Assembly: GCA_040877625.1 (NCBI GenBank)
Contig: JBBDNK010000006.1
Span: 93,268-157,267 of the forward strand
Source: Methylonatrum sp040877625
GTDB taxonomy: Bacteria; Pseudomonadota; Gammaproteobacteria; Nitrococcales; Aquisalimonadaceae
Direction: 5' to 3'
Length of the DNA stretch: 64,000 nucleotides
This document shows positions 59,801 through 64,000 of the stretch, piece by piece. The notes under the pieces were generated by a model that saw nothing but the letters and a program-made list of their open reading frames with translations, had not been told where the DNA came from and made no database searches. Position 1 is the stretch's first letter; each line of letters starts with the position of its first letter. Both the position numbers and the translations under genes were made by a program.

Positions 59801-62800
59801 CGGTACCCTCAACCTTGATGCCTCCGAGTGGCAGTTCATCGGTGCCGGCTTCACCAGCCTGACCCTGGGCAGTGCGGTGGCCGGGAACATCAGCATCGGT
59901 GATACCGATCTGGTGGTCCTTAGCAATGCCACCACCCTGATCACGGGTGGGGCTGTCAGCGCACCGGTTGATCTGGAGCTTGGCGGTGAATTCCTGCAGG
60001 TGAATGCCGGATCCGCGGTGACCTTTGGCGGCACACTGAATTCCGAAGCCGGCGAAGCAAATGCACTCACCGTCAATGCGGGTAGTGATGCGGTCACCTT
60101 CGAGGGAAGCCTGGGGCAGACCCAGGCCCTGGGTGCGGTCCAGATTAATGCCAATGGCGCCACCCTGTTCGAAGAGGACGTCAGTGCCGCAAGCCTGAGC
60201 ACCAGTGCGGGCGGCAGCGTGAGCCTGCAGAATGTGACCACCACGGGTGCCCAGAGCTACGGCAACGACGCCACCCTGGCGGGCAGCTACACCACCGCGG
60301 ATGCGGCCTTCAATGTGGCCGGCGGCACCACGCTGGCGGCTGCCACCACGGTGAGCACCGGCACCGCCAATGCCACCTTCAGCGGTACCGTGAACGGCGC
60401 CGAGAACCTGACGGTGAACAACACCGGCGACACGCTGTTCGAGGCGGCGGTGGGCGGCACGGCGGCGCTGCAGAGCCTGAGCACCAGTGCGGGCGGCAGC
60501 GTGAGCCTGCAGAATGTGACCACCACGGGTGCCCAGAGCTACGGCAACGACGCCACCCTGGCGGGCAGCTACACCACCGCGGATGCGGCCTTCAATGTGG
60601 CCGGCGGCACCACGCTGGCGGCTGCCACCACGGTGAGCACCGGCACCGCCAATGCCACCTTCAGCGGTACCGTGAACGGCGCCGAGAACCTGACGGTGAA
60701 CAACACCGGCGACACGCTGTTCGAGGCGGCGGTGGGCGGCACGGCGGCGCTGCAGAGCCTGAGCACCAGTGCGGGCGGCAGCGTGAGCCTGCAGAATGTG
60801 ACCACCACGGGTGCCCAGAGCTACGGCAACGACGCCACCCTGGCGGGCAGCTACACCACCGCGGATGCGGCCTTCAATGTGGCCGGCGGCACCACGCTGG
60901 CGGCTGCCACCACGGTGAGCACCGGCACCGCCAATGCCACCTTCAGCGGTACCGTGAACGGCGCCGAGAACCTGACGGTGAACAACACCGGCGACACGCT
61001 GTTCGAGGCGGCGGTGGGCGGCACGGCGGCGCTGCAGAGCCTGAGCACCAGTGCGGGCGGCAGCGTGAGCCTGCAGAATGTGACCACCACGGGTGCCCAG
61101 AGCTACGGCAACGACGCCACCCTGGCGGGCAGCTACACCACCGCGGATGCGGCCTTCAATGTGGCCGGCGGCACCACGCTGGCGGCTGCCACCACGGTGA
61201 GCACCGGCACCGCCAATGCCACCTTCAGCGGTACCGTGAACGGCGCCGAGAACCTGACGGTGAACAACACCGGCGACACGCTGTTCGAGGCGGCGGTGGG
61301 CGGCACGGCGGCGCTGCAGAGCCTGAGCACCAGTGCGGGCGGCAGCGTGAGCCTGCAGAATGTGACCACCACGGGTGCCCAGAGCTACGGCAACGACGCC
61401 ACCCTGGCGGGCAGCTACACCACCGCGGATGCGGCCTTCAATGTGGCCGGCGGCACCACGCTGGCGGCTGCCACCACGGTGAGCACCGGCACTGGCAATG
61501 CCACCTTCAGCGGTGCCGTGAACGGCGCCGAGAGCCTGGCGGTAACCAGTGACGGTGCCGTCGTGTTCAGCGACAACGTGGGAGCCACCAGCGCCCTGAC
61601 CAGCCTCGCTGTGGACGCCGACAACATCGCCCTGCGCAATGTAGCCACCACAGGTGTCCAGAGCTACACCGGCACAACCACCACCAGCAGCAGCTATGTC
61701 AGTGAGGGCGGTGCCATCAGTTTCAACAGTGATCTGATCATCACGGATGCGCTGGTGATCGATTCCACGCACAACGGTGCCACGGGCGCGGATGTTACTT
61801 TCGGCGGCAGCGTCACCAGTACCTCTACGCTGGCGGATGACATGTCCATCACCGCTGGCGTGGGTCAGGTGACCGCCACCGGCGTGGTAGGCCTCTCGGA
61901 GGTGGAGATCGTCTCCGCTGCGGGTGTGACGCTGAACAACGCGGCCAACACCATGGGCAGCATCACCGCCAGCGTGGGCAGCGGCGGTTTGTCGCTACGA
62001 AATGCGCAGACCATCGCAGTGGGCGCGGCAGGGGTCACCGCAAGCGGCGGCTCCGTGGATATACGCACCTCGGCAGGTGACGTGGTGTTGAACGGTGCAG
62101 TGGAAGCCACCGGCAGCGGCGACATCCTGCTGGCCGCACTGGCTGGGAACTTCACCAATACCGCCGGCGAAGCCGCCCTGATCACGGAGGAGGGTCGCTG
62201 GCTGGTGTCATCCGCCAGCCCGCTGCTGGATGATGTGGACGGTCTGATTGCCGACTTCAAGCATTACAACGCCGGTATCGACACCGTGCTGCCCGCGGTC
62301 ACCGAGGGCCAGAACGGGTTCCTCTATACCCTGGCGCCGACGGTCACTGCGAACCTGGTGGGCGAGGTGCGGAAGGTTTACGACGCAACCACCGCCGCCG
62401 TTCTCGGCGCAGAAAACTACGACACCACCACGGGAGCCGTTGATGGTGATGTGGTTATCCTCAATAACCCGACCGCCGGTCAGTACGACGACAAGAACGC
62501 GGGTACCGGCAAGGGAGTTACCGTTGAGGGGCTTTCCATCGAAAGCGTGACCAACGGCACCACCCAGGTTTATGGCTACACCCTGGCATCCGCCGAGGCT
62601 TCCGGGGACGTGGGCGGGGTGGACCAGGCGCTGCTGACCGTGGCAGGCCTGACTGCCCAGGATAAGGTGTATGACGGCACCACTGCCGCTACGTTGACGA
62701 CCCAGGCGGCCAGCGCCGTGGGTGTTTTCGATGGTGATGAGATCATCCTTAGCGGCGCCACCGGCACCTTTGATGACAAGAACGTGGGTAACGACATCGG

Positions 62801-63683
62801 CGTCACCGCCACGGATATCCAACTCCTGGGTGCCGACGGTGGTAACTACAACCTGACCCCTGTGTCGGGCCTGTCGGCTTCCATTTCGCCCCGCGGTCTG
62901 CAAGTGACAGCCATTGGTATCGACAAGATCTACGACGGCACCACTGCCGCGGATGTGGAGATCGCGGACAATCGGATCGAGGGTGATGGGCTGGATATCG
63001 ATTACACCGCCAACTTCCTTGCCATCCATGTGGGCGATGGCCGGTTCGTGGACGTCAGCGATATCTCACTCTCGGGCACGGATGCGGGCAACTACATCCA
63101 GAATGCCAGCACCGCGACATTCGCCACAATCGGTGCTCGGCCCATCGTGATAACCGCGGACGATCAGGAGCGACTGGCGGGTGTCGCGAATCCGGAACTG
63201 ACGTTCACCCTTGAAACGGCCGCGGAAGGGCGTGGCTGGATAGAAGGAGACACCTTCACCGGCAGCCCGGAAACGGACGCGACAATCGCCAGCGGCGCGG
63301 GCGATTACGGCATCACCGTGGGCGGCTTGAGCAATGCCAATTACACCCTGACGTTCGTCGACGGCACCCTGCGCGTGCTGCCGTCATCAGGTGAGGTTGA
63401 GGTGCCACCGACTACGGGCCCCGCTGCCATGCTGGTGCCACCGGAATCCGCCTTTCTTATTCCCAGGCCGCTATTCCCTCTGGTGAATTCGTCTCCCACC
63501 TTGCTTGCTGGCGGGTATGTCCGGATGTCGGGTGGGTTTGCACTCATCGATGTTGATGGGCCCGCGACGCTGCTGGATTTGCTGAGAGCCGACAGGTCCG
63601 CCGTCGCCAGGAATGCCCGAGCCCAAGGCAAGGTCCCGATGACGGTGATTGATGGCGGTATCCGTCAAGCAACCGATCGGTGA
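44811..63683 (+). CDS. Giant two-partner-secretion exoprotein (haemagglutinin-like, TpsA)
   Basis: 6,290-residue surface or secreted protein. The ATG at 44811 follows AGGAG by five bases and gives an extended signal peptide region (NRVYRLVWNQVLGLWQVASE, residues 8-27). A basic stretch and hydrophobic core (VAATTVALLSAGGLHAG) come next. The haemagglutination-activity/TPS domain (about residues 55-330) has LALDWQDFSIGKG, ALNRVIG and the hallmark LINPNGVLFSGSAQVDVGGL. Then come some 5,500 residues of Gly/Thr/Asp-rich beta-helix-like repeats, including four 81-82-residue repeats from 3204 and 94-residue tandem repeats from 5128. Near the C-terminus are three YDG-type domains (KVYDATTAA, KVYDGTTAA, KIYDGTTAA at about 5855, 5952, 6040), an MBG-like domain and a short unique tail. 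It should be exported by a TpsB porin, not present here. A likely adhesin or biofilm matrix protein. Confidence 0.93.
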   Translation: MQGHASLNRVYRLVWNQVLGLWQVASELTRGKSKGSGSRRLKVAATTVALLSAGGLHAGGLPSGGQVTAGSGSISQSGSQMTIEQSSDRLALDWQDFSIGKGAQVDFVQPSSASIALNRVIGSDVSVIQGALNANGQVMLINPNGVLFSGSAQVDVGGLVASTLTMSNEDFLAGNYNFTGASSNAVINQGAIQAAAGGYVALIAARIENTGTIAVPDGSVLMGAGSRVTLDLGGPVKLEVEEAAIDALIQQGGGIRVDGGLVYLTASAAGDLAATVINQTGVIEAQALSADASGRIVLLGEGGGVDVAGTLDTRSEFGQGGQVSVTGEDVNLLAGARIDASGMGGGGEVLIGGGYQGNNTDVRNARTTSIDSDASIHADALIQGDGGTVIVWADEQTDFFGEISARGGEQGGDGGFAEVSGKRLLNYQGQTDLRAPLGQTGTLLLDPYNITIQSMGPDSTDLENAPFTASEDDSILTVSTLQNALGSANVTVSTGAGGGQEGNITLADTVGWFSGTKLTLDAANNITVNADLFAINGSIDFQAGGGISQLGGTEILVGGATVLSAGAGGISLGSALNEFTGSVTATTATGDITLSNDRNLLLGDFVAGGAVTLATGSNGFIQSDVGRTFEAGGITSLTSDGTGNITLGSIVGQTTFSALSTKGGNITLTGDDGLLFTETVATTALEDTGIASGTVTITAVDDIEVAGRISTEGADNATGVGSNAAAVNLTSVNGSLIVGEISTDGGDAVSAGPGDPAPNRNGGNAGNISLQASADNAGTITLNGDFFAIGGDFAGDSTQGLGGFISVRSPSILTADRVMTTGDTAGNIVFESTIDSDTSARQLTLSAGLGSITLDDSVGGIEALSGLVTTSQAVTRIKNNVTTNSAVGVDVTSTTIRLGNDDVANGDGTMTIDTQAGDGVITLTTPNTYLDDAVTMTRGAGAITLSNNLLSNDGERNNLTFNGVNGGAVSVGGDVGGASAGAATRLGDIAIDSVTDLSLDQNVSAASLISLNGTGKITLATPGSTTAKHWYDGIQGFQIATDGTHVGGLANPGNISIRDSISLSAAAAPLSISASGGTLGLFSALSTDSGAMSLHAQGTLTFGLGSDLQSTGGLITASSDGASAVGINQLRTTGTPNTTSQINAGSGKIRMDGGGAQITLNGGLTSTDNDSTDTPAIQIINADGVVVRTVTAQTGSLQIGLPGQRIAGTISQASAGSERLDIAELTLASDASISINNSNNIIDRLGDISLGDALQIIARGRSAGLELTGDVTATSVDIRTGNGALVLGDRNVTSTEGNVLLGGRGMTQSAASTITSAGTVELRGFDVNNVGSRGAVTLAGDIVAASTNSGAAVTIRGTSTLALGNITAGTDENRGGLRLGVGTTQDGNASNQSLEIIGSISQYEGTRLLVDTLGVNTRGQVDLNNAGNEFAAIGHVRRNGAFNLLDSEGGLNLIGNMNVGSVNSAVSLTTPGLLNLGNQTLFGTAFTLDSGSALADTDISISSSGGQVSAIYGAGDLVINPNGGHVSLAGGLYAGGSDRVFIYDANNVELGRVNANPGNASRLGVLELGTVADPVRGDVTRLNGFLGVNTLIGQVDGSFTFTNNNNVVRTIGSATQGFRADAGFTLRNDLLLNINELTAASGSISINNNRDATIRSDIVINAGAVVSANVAGEGSVALAGKAVTVNGRIEAGTGDPLAVNQFGVQIGASEGITVAAGGEIEAQGGGTITLQTEKAVVESAERSVVVDGSVLGGAGGIELEADGGITLGADGVVNALDGGVRLIAKRIETGGQRGITLAGEVSAGADGIGMHSGAFIQQNGGLLATTGALFGLTATGGTSVDGGNPSAQENVILTGPNTLAGLGPFVIQNVDGNVDPRLFDLNDVDGGLNLEGAIRNSNGSIQIGTQGGVLALNEHDLSAGSDSVEGANITLVGRGITQDSGATISVNGTSTNTGGTILLQGHDGVEAGSIAMTGILETFSGSNTAITLRGSLALQLPEIRATRGTLVLGDSAVLENEVNVGRIEGGITQAENTTLQVSNLVVDAESTAVLANDGNVLETLGRIQSGDLNLKNSRTVDPGAVGLTLNDNISSTGGVRLDTTGILSVNTRNISASGDVALLGIGISQAGASTVNADAGEILVDGGGESINLAGTVTTDNATASALRVVDGAQVTLGTLSAAAGTVTLGQAGGQITDTITQVGVAPILTANTLAGDTTGTVTLLTTRVGNLGPFTTTNNFTLLDQGADAGLAGLTFVGDVTTGGTTRIETTQGLLDLATFSLDTTAGTDGTPNAVILAGGVGVSQTYDAETGASDSAITATTASVDGGASSIALGSAGNDFTGQVALTSTGTQVTIRDANELILDNFDDTLGDDTSILAIAGQRLSLAEDNITTGAGNIDFRSLNGTLGTRGNITTGSGDVSLLSSGVLTLNGVVVSTSGDITITGSSIASRSGAGDRIQTSGSGNISLEATVGNFTQGGDVPYITESGDITITALGGSANLASLQSLSGALVVVAGGNVTQQGGIPITVGAVDVTTRLDTGGDITLTSSSNSVDFVSLRSLNGDGDAAADGTIQYLDSAGFAVREIETTGNVTLAGGDDITTDTDIGPGTIIADHLVARTLSDAGADIHLTGANSVSSIDLRARNLANSADAAGGITFTDSDGFDVVEIRTTDDVLLTADGAVSQSGENGIRAAGLGLSGSGSFTLDEQDGAGPTNRVSTFASDATGDVDFKSQFALTIGDVNPSGVTTGGADFTVSAPSIDASSATIDTRSTAEGGNAGAVSMTTTGQGADGNLTAGEILTSGSDAGASTNVDGGDAGQITLTASGSALTIAGAISARGGAGDGAGANGADGLLQTSAASGAVTQVAAAANAIDVGTVRIVAAATSALLNTDNTVDHLAATLGGQDENFTFRNGADLSVGVTDGGVIGLSTDGGFIDLLTTGAITLATDATVTTQGGDFTSAGTDFTSNGGATVSTTGGNIVLDGHSGHVLIGADITTAGGDFTATDIGSFDSTAATVSLEGSINSSAGTLVISTAGSGDLATGALDTRGGVDDGGAGEVGGDISLNAGGVLLTNSIDTRGTVSSGDATAGGRGGNITLSAGTRIDLNGDMNTTGGGAGGTQAQGGNVTLNDQANLLSDVTINTGASAGTVTFQDTLDGSFNLDVAAGTGQAGFLGAVGATDKLALLNVTAGTINLHQITMDTIGAQTYTGDVVLQGDATLTADDADITFTGRVDSDDASMARDLILAAGAGHVSFGGRVGETAALDALDVTAATIKLDGETVETVGAQQYAGAVVLGADTALTATDADIAFAQTVDSASGQTHDLTLATGTGAAILGGAVGNTDAVNTLDVAAASINLAGGTVNTVSTQQYSGAVVLETDTTLTATDADITFNQTVDSALGQTQNLTLATGTGAATFGGRLGNTDALNALEVAAATINLHGETVETAGAQQYAGAVVLGADATLTTTDADITFTGTVDGDDQPTARNLTLATGAADVFLNGAAGSSLNGPLGAVTISSARDVTAAAITADTLIQTAGTGTTILNGAVDLSGNAALAGNAFIINESMTADGSMTVTNAGLFSTAAAGDIAAANGFTQNGLGSSELAGDITTQDAAIAFATDTVLTGDIAMQTLADGNGETGLTASIELSGKIDSDSLSPRSLTLSAGAGGISLGDAVGGTENLGTLSLLSAGGITQAPSAAIIADKLSIQADESVILNNTGNTVDVLAASLLNGADLAYTDSTGFVIGAVDTGLLVDTGNGPESLVIKGLTETVPSGQAGSSSVALIIGGPLTQDVGSTVRIGGNLSIDTTAFNRADVRISNSSVDGTELGETLVGGDFTLDSSGEITQADGTNLRVGGRFDTPDSGLVQGGSSDNFIGDSGGGLDGNEIRLRGVITLEMDGNDLRATAVRDGGGTDQVTVDSTLEDGISIVSDSGVSSLEVTDQEAGFAIDLGEGNDIGGTLSVTTAGTYSADGDESITGILFGGALNLAGPVSFMVQASTSNGASLVDGAGAFYGNEANIFGGAVSISAPTDMNVVLGSQGNLELGAIGGARVDLIGYTDGSGNLPALSQSGQINAAELRIQDFASVTLNRSNRVGVLATLGITDAFSFRFGADHTAGVMNQIGTVGDAEGISTVNGPITLLSAFDFGIAADLNSGTASTTITATGDRDLFLHATPDAGLNGLVLSNAELARITAGETRFEAQGAGVVGVDGISFAASNGSLLLQANGIELAGTVDTVGADLTVDGNVTLTDATQVSTGAASDGDIRFLGTVDSTENGGGGLGHALVLDAGLGDITLNGAVGASQRLASISATAATMMLADAATSGSQNYQADDAINSNGSHVSEGGAISFDGPLLLNSNTLVDTTNAGAAPDGAEVSFTGTVNGAGEGTQGLDIKGDAIFNAAVGGDNALASLEVSGATSLAADVLTLSVDDGSGDQIYGGTLTLTDNVLLDTGAAGGNIQAGSLVGNAHNLTLRSGLGTTLVTDGATGIDTLTLQSDAASSTGSVTVNGLLSANSLITFARAYEVNLQGGDIANAVTFLNTGGVSLGNAGWVFQGGLTSMASVTTLAGSISTDDEDIALDAVLLAGDTVLNSGNGTGNIAVESITGADNDLTLVSGAGTTTVSGNAAGIKDLTVQNDQVTATGAVAFLGDLTAASLTTFGQNHAVVLAGSSVNMIEATTFLNTGALTLGDGASDVLTFAGGLTTTGSASNPGTVTLAGTIATTDTAMMLGEVSLAGDTSLKSGTGTITTAAVTDGGDAHALSLGDASQSGAIMLTGNLSVDALNTFDGAYDVSLTGSANNVESATTFFNTGSLTLGDAASDSNTFRNGLTAEAQSEINLAGTLETVNSAITLGAVTLTADSTLASGSADLTLTDALEGGFSLALNSGGTTNLSGAVGGGSALTALTTDAPGNTTVESAVLNVSGALTFNDGVTFTNNSTVSSDSLVLSSTLAAGANDLTLVTNAISLGGAVTGSGDLVIRSDVADTTIGIAGGAGTLNLDASEWQFIGAGFTSLTLGSAVAGNISIGDTDLVVLSNATTLITGGAVSAPVDLELGGEFLQVNAGSAVTFGGTLNSEAGEANALTVNAGSDAVTFEGSLGQTQALGAVQINANGATLFEEDVSAASLSTSAGGSVSLQNVTTTGAQSYGNDATLAGSYTTADAAFNVAGGTTLAAATTVSTGTANATFSGTVNGAENLTVNNTGDTLFEAAVGGTAALQSLSTSAGGSVSLQNVTTTGAQSYGNDATLAGSYTTADAAFNVAGGTTLAAATTVSTGTANATFSGTVNGAENLTVNNTGDTLFEAAVGGTAALQSLSTSAGGSVSLQNVTTTGAQSYGNDATLAGSYTTADAAFNVAGGTTLAAATTVSTGTANATFSGTVNGAENLTVNNTGDTLFEAAVGGTAALQSLSTSAGGSVSLQNVTTTGAQSYGNDATLAGSYTTADAAFNVAGGTTLAAATTVSTGTANATFSGTVNGAENLTVNNTGDTLFEAAVGGTAALQSLSTSAGGSVSLQNVTTTGAQSYGNDATLAGSYTTADAAFNVAGGTTLAAATTVSTGTGNATFSGAVNGAESLAVTSDGAVVFSDNVGATSALTSLAVDADNIALRNVATTGVQSYTGTTTTSSSYVSEGGAISFNSDLIITDALVIDSTHNGATGADVTFGGSVTSTSTLADDMSITAGVGQVTATGVVGLSEVEIVSAAGVTLNNAANTMGSITASVGSGGLSLRNAQTIAVGAAGVTASGGSVDIRTSAGDVVLNGAVEATGSGDILLAALAGNFTNTAGEAALITEEGRWLVSSASPLLDDVDGLIADFKHYNAGIDTVLPAVTEGQNGFLYTLAPTVTANLVGEVRKVYDATTAAVLGAENYDTTTGAVDGDVVILNNPTAGQYDDKNAGTGKGVTVEGLSIESVTNGTTQVYGYTLASAEASGDVGGVDQALLTVAGLTAQDKVYDGTTAATLTTQAASAVGVFDGDEIILSGATGTFDDKNVGNDIGVTATDIQLLGADGGNYNLTPVSGLSASISPRGLQVTAIGIDKIYDGTTAADVEIADNRIEGDGLDIDYTANFLAIHVGDGRFVDVSDISLSGTDAGNYIQNASTATFATIGARPIVITADDQERLAGVANPELTFTLETAAEGRGWIEGDTFTGSPETDATIASGAGDYGITVGGLSNANYTLTFVDGTLRVLPSSGEVEVPPTTGPAAMLVPPESAFLIPRPLFPLVNSSPTLLAGGYVRMSGGFALIDVDGPATLLDLLRADRSAVARNARAQGKVPMTVIDGGIRQATDR
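54420..55320 (+). repeat. Degenerate tandem repeats of about 243 bp within giant gene
   Basis: Four in-frame units whose starts are marked by GAQTYTGDVVL (54420), GAQQYAGAVVL (54666), STQQYSGAVVL (54909) and GAQQYAGAVVL (55152). Spacing is 246, 243 and 243 bp. Each contains a TDADITF-like and a DLTLATGTGAA-like segment. Divergence is considerable, so these are older than the 282-bp repeats downstream. Confidence 0.8.
60192..61492 (+). repeat. Near-identical 282-bp tandem repeats (about 4.6 copies) within giant gene
   Basis: Units begin at 60192, 60474, 60756, 61038 and 61320 with AGCCTGAGCACCAGTGCGGG. The fifth unit stays identical until about 61492 and then diverges. Each full unit encodes 94 residues starting SLSTSAGGSVSLQNVTTTG and ending LFEAAVGGTAALQ. 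The unit is a multiple of three, so copy-number change alters protein length without frameshift. By eye, the copies agree at the base level, indicating very recent amplification or gene conversion. Confidence 0.95.
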
Positions 63684-63741
63684 AAAGAGACGTAGTAATC
63701 CATGGTGGGGTTGCTGCTCGTAACCCGCTCGCATTTATGAC

Positions 63742-63789
63742 TGTGAACCGCTGGTCCGCTCCGGAACACGTGATCGGATCAGCAGTTCA
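63742..63789. terminator. Imperfect inverted repeat downstream of giant gene
   Basis: GTGAACCGCTGGTCC (63742-63756) is complementary to 63775-63789 at 13 of 15 positions, with an 18-base loop. It lies 59 bp after the stop of the giant gene. There is no U-tract; it could be a terminator or an operator for a downstream gene. Confidence 0.45.
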
Positions 63790-63841
63790 CGGGCGAGGTC
63801 GGACCTGACCTGAACACGGGACCTTTATGAAAGAAGCAGAA

Positions 63842-64000
63842 ATGAAAACCAGAACCGCCAACGCCAGCCGTTCAACGCTGAAGGGGACACTGATCTATTC
63901 CCAGCGCGCTCGGATGGCCCGCCCTGCGGGGCTTTGCAGCGTGCCCGGTGGCGGCGTTGCGCCTCTTGGCAAGGGCTCGCCATTGCCTGCGAGCCGCGCC
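63842..64000 (+). CDS. Possible start of an unrecognised gene (open to right edge)
   Basis: A frame beginning at ATG 63842 (or ATG 63827) stays open for 53 codons to the edge: MKTRTANASRSTLKGTLIYS and onward. It reads straight through dispersed repeat copy D, and the translated part has no recognisable domain. A TpsB partner gene would be expected near here, but nothing in these residues identifies one. It may be spurious. The remainder of 63684-63826 holds only the inverted repeat. Confidence 0.2.
   Translation, partial: MKTRTANASRSTLKGTLIYSQRARMARPAGLCSVPGGGVAPLGKGSPLPASRA
63883..63918 (+). repeat. Dispersed repeat (family copy D) downstream of giant gene
   Basis: Begins GGGGACACTGATCTATTCCC and continues with AGCGCGCTCGGATGGC, resembling the left half of copy A (CTGATCTATTCCCAGC, then a GATGGC after a short GC stretch). 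GC-rich, potentially hairpin-forming sequence follows to the window edge. Confidence 0.7.

Noticed and set aside
60192..61492. Regular repeats considered as a CRISPR array
   Set aside because: Units are 282 bp with no unique spacers, lie in frame inside one coding sequence and translate to a 94-residue module.
58350..61772. A 1,140-codon open frame on the minus strand opposite the giant gene's repeats
   Set aside because: It is antisense to a clearly coding frame, has the low-complexity Gly/Arg/His-rich composition of reverse-translated GC-rich codons, repeats exactly with the 282-bp units, and has no recognisable domain.

Overview
The window looks like chromosomal DNA of a GC-rich gammaproteobacterium. 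The evidence is a complete minCDE operon, the enterobacterial-type order mltD-gloB-(yafS-like)-rnhA-dnaQ, a YigB-type HAD phosphatase, and several PAS/GGDEF/EAL proteins. The many TRAP/TTT carboxylate transporters and the persulfide module suit a free-living, probably aquatic or saline, metabolically versatile bacterium. The sequence alone does not fix the genus. No rRNA, tRNA, CRISPR array, integrase or intact insertion sequence was recognised.

Layout. 1-8.8 kb is housekeeping: the start of a leftward PAS-domain gene, minCDE, a small inverted-repeat element, leftward mltD and gloB, then rightward yafS-like methyltransferase, rnhA, dnaQ, yigB-like phosphatase and a CinA/MoaB-fold protein. 9-12.6 kb holds a ClpG/ClpK-type disaggregase with an N-terminal Cys cluster, followed by a membrane-anchored Clp-fold serine proteinase. 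12.8-15 kb is a PAS-PAS-GGDEF-EAL protein.

15-24.3 kb is a catabolic/uptake island: M20 peptidase, GlcG/HbpS protein, TAXI-TRAP permease and binding protein, SDR, cupin, alpha/beta hydrolase, GntR regulator and FAH-family enzyme. Two near-identical 18-bp palindromes sit exactly on the -10 boxes of its two leftward promoters, so I infer a GntR-controlled regulon. 24.5-26.7 kb is an EAL protein with a degenerate GGDEF. 26.7-28.9 kb is a BigR/SqrR-like persulfide-sensing module (two YedE-type membrane proteins, ArsR regulator, divergent persulfide-dioxygenase-like hydrolase). 29.2-32.4 kb is a Tat-exported DctP TRAP transporter with DctQ and DctM. 32.4-40.8 kb is a tightly packed leftward seven-gene operon: IclR regulator with two winged helices, acyl-CoA dehydrogenase, ADP-forming-type CoA ligase, TctC-TctB-TctA and an AcuI/YhdH reductase. 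It probably imports and activates a short carboxylate.

41-44.4 kb has a BON lipoprotein and a PAS protein overlapping a CheB-CheR-PAS gene that is broken by an internal deletion and frame change. 44.8-63.7 kb is one gene of 18.9 kb. It encodes a 6,290-residue two-partner-secretion exoprotein with an extended signal peptide, a haemagglutination-activity domain, thousands of residues of beta-helix-like repeats (including 4.6 essentially identical 282-bp tandem copies), and YDG/MBG-like domains at the C-terminus. Its upstream region carries an unusual array of eight 10-bp units. Members of a dispersed inverted-repeat family (core CTGATCTATTCCCA) lie at 2.5, 5.2, 44.6 and 63.9 kb, two of them flanking the giant gene.
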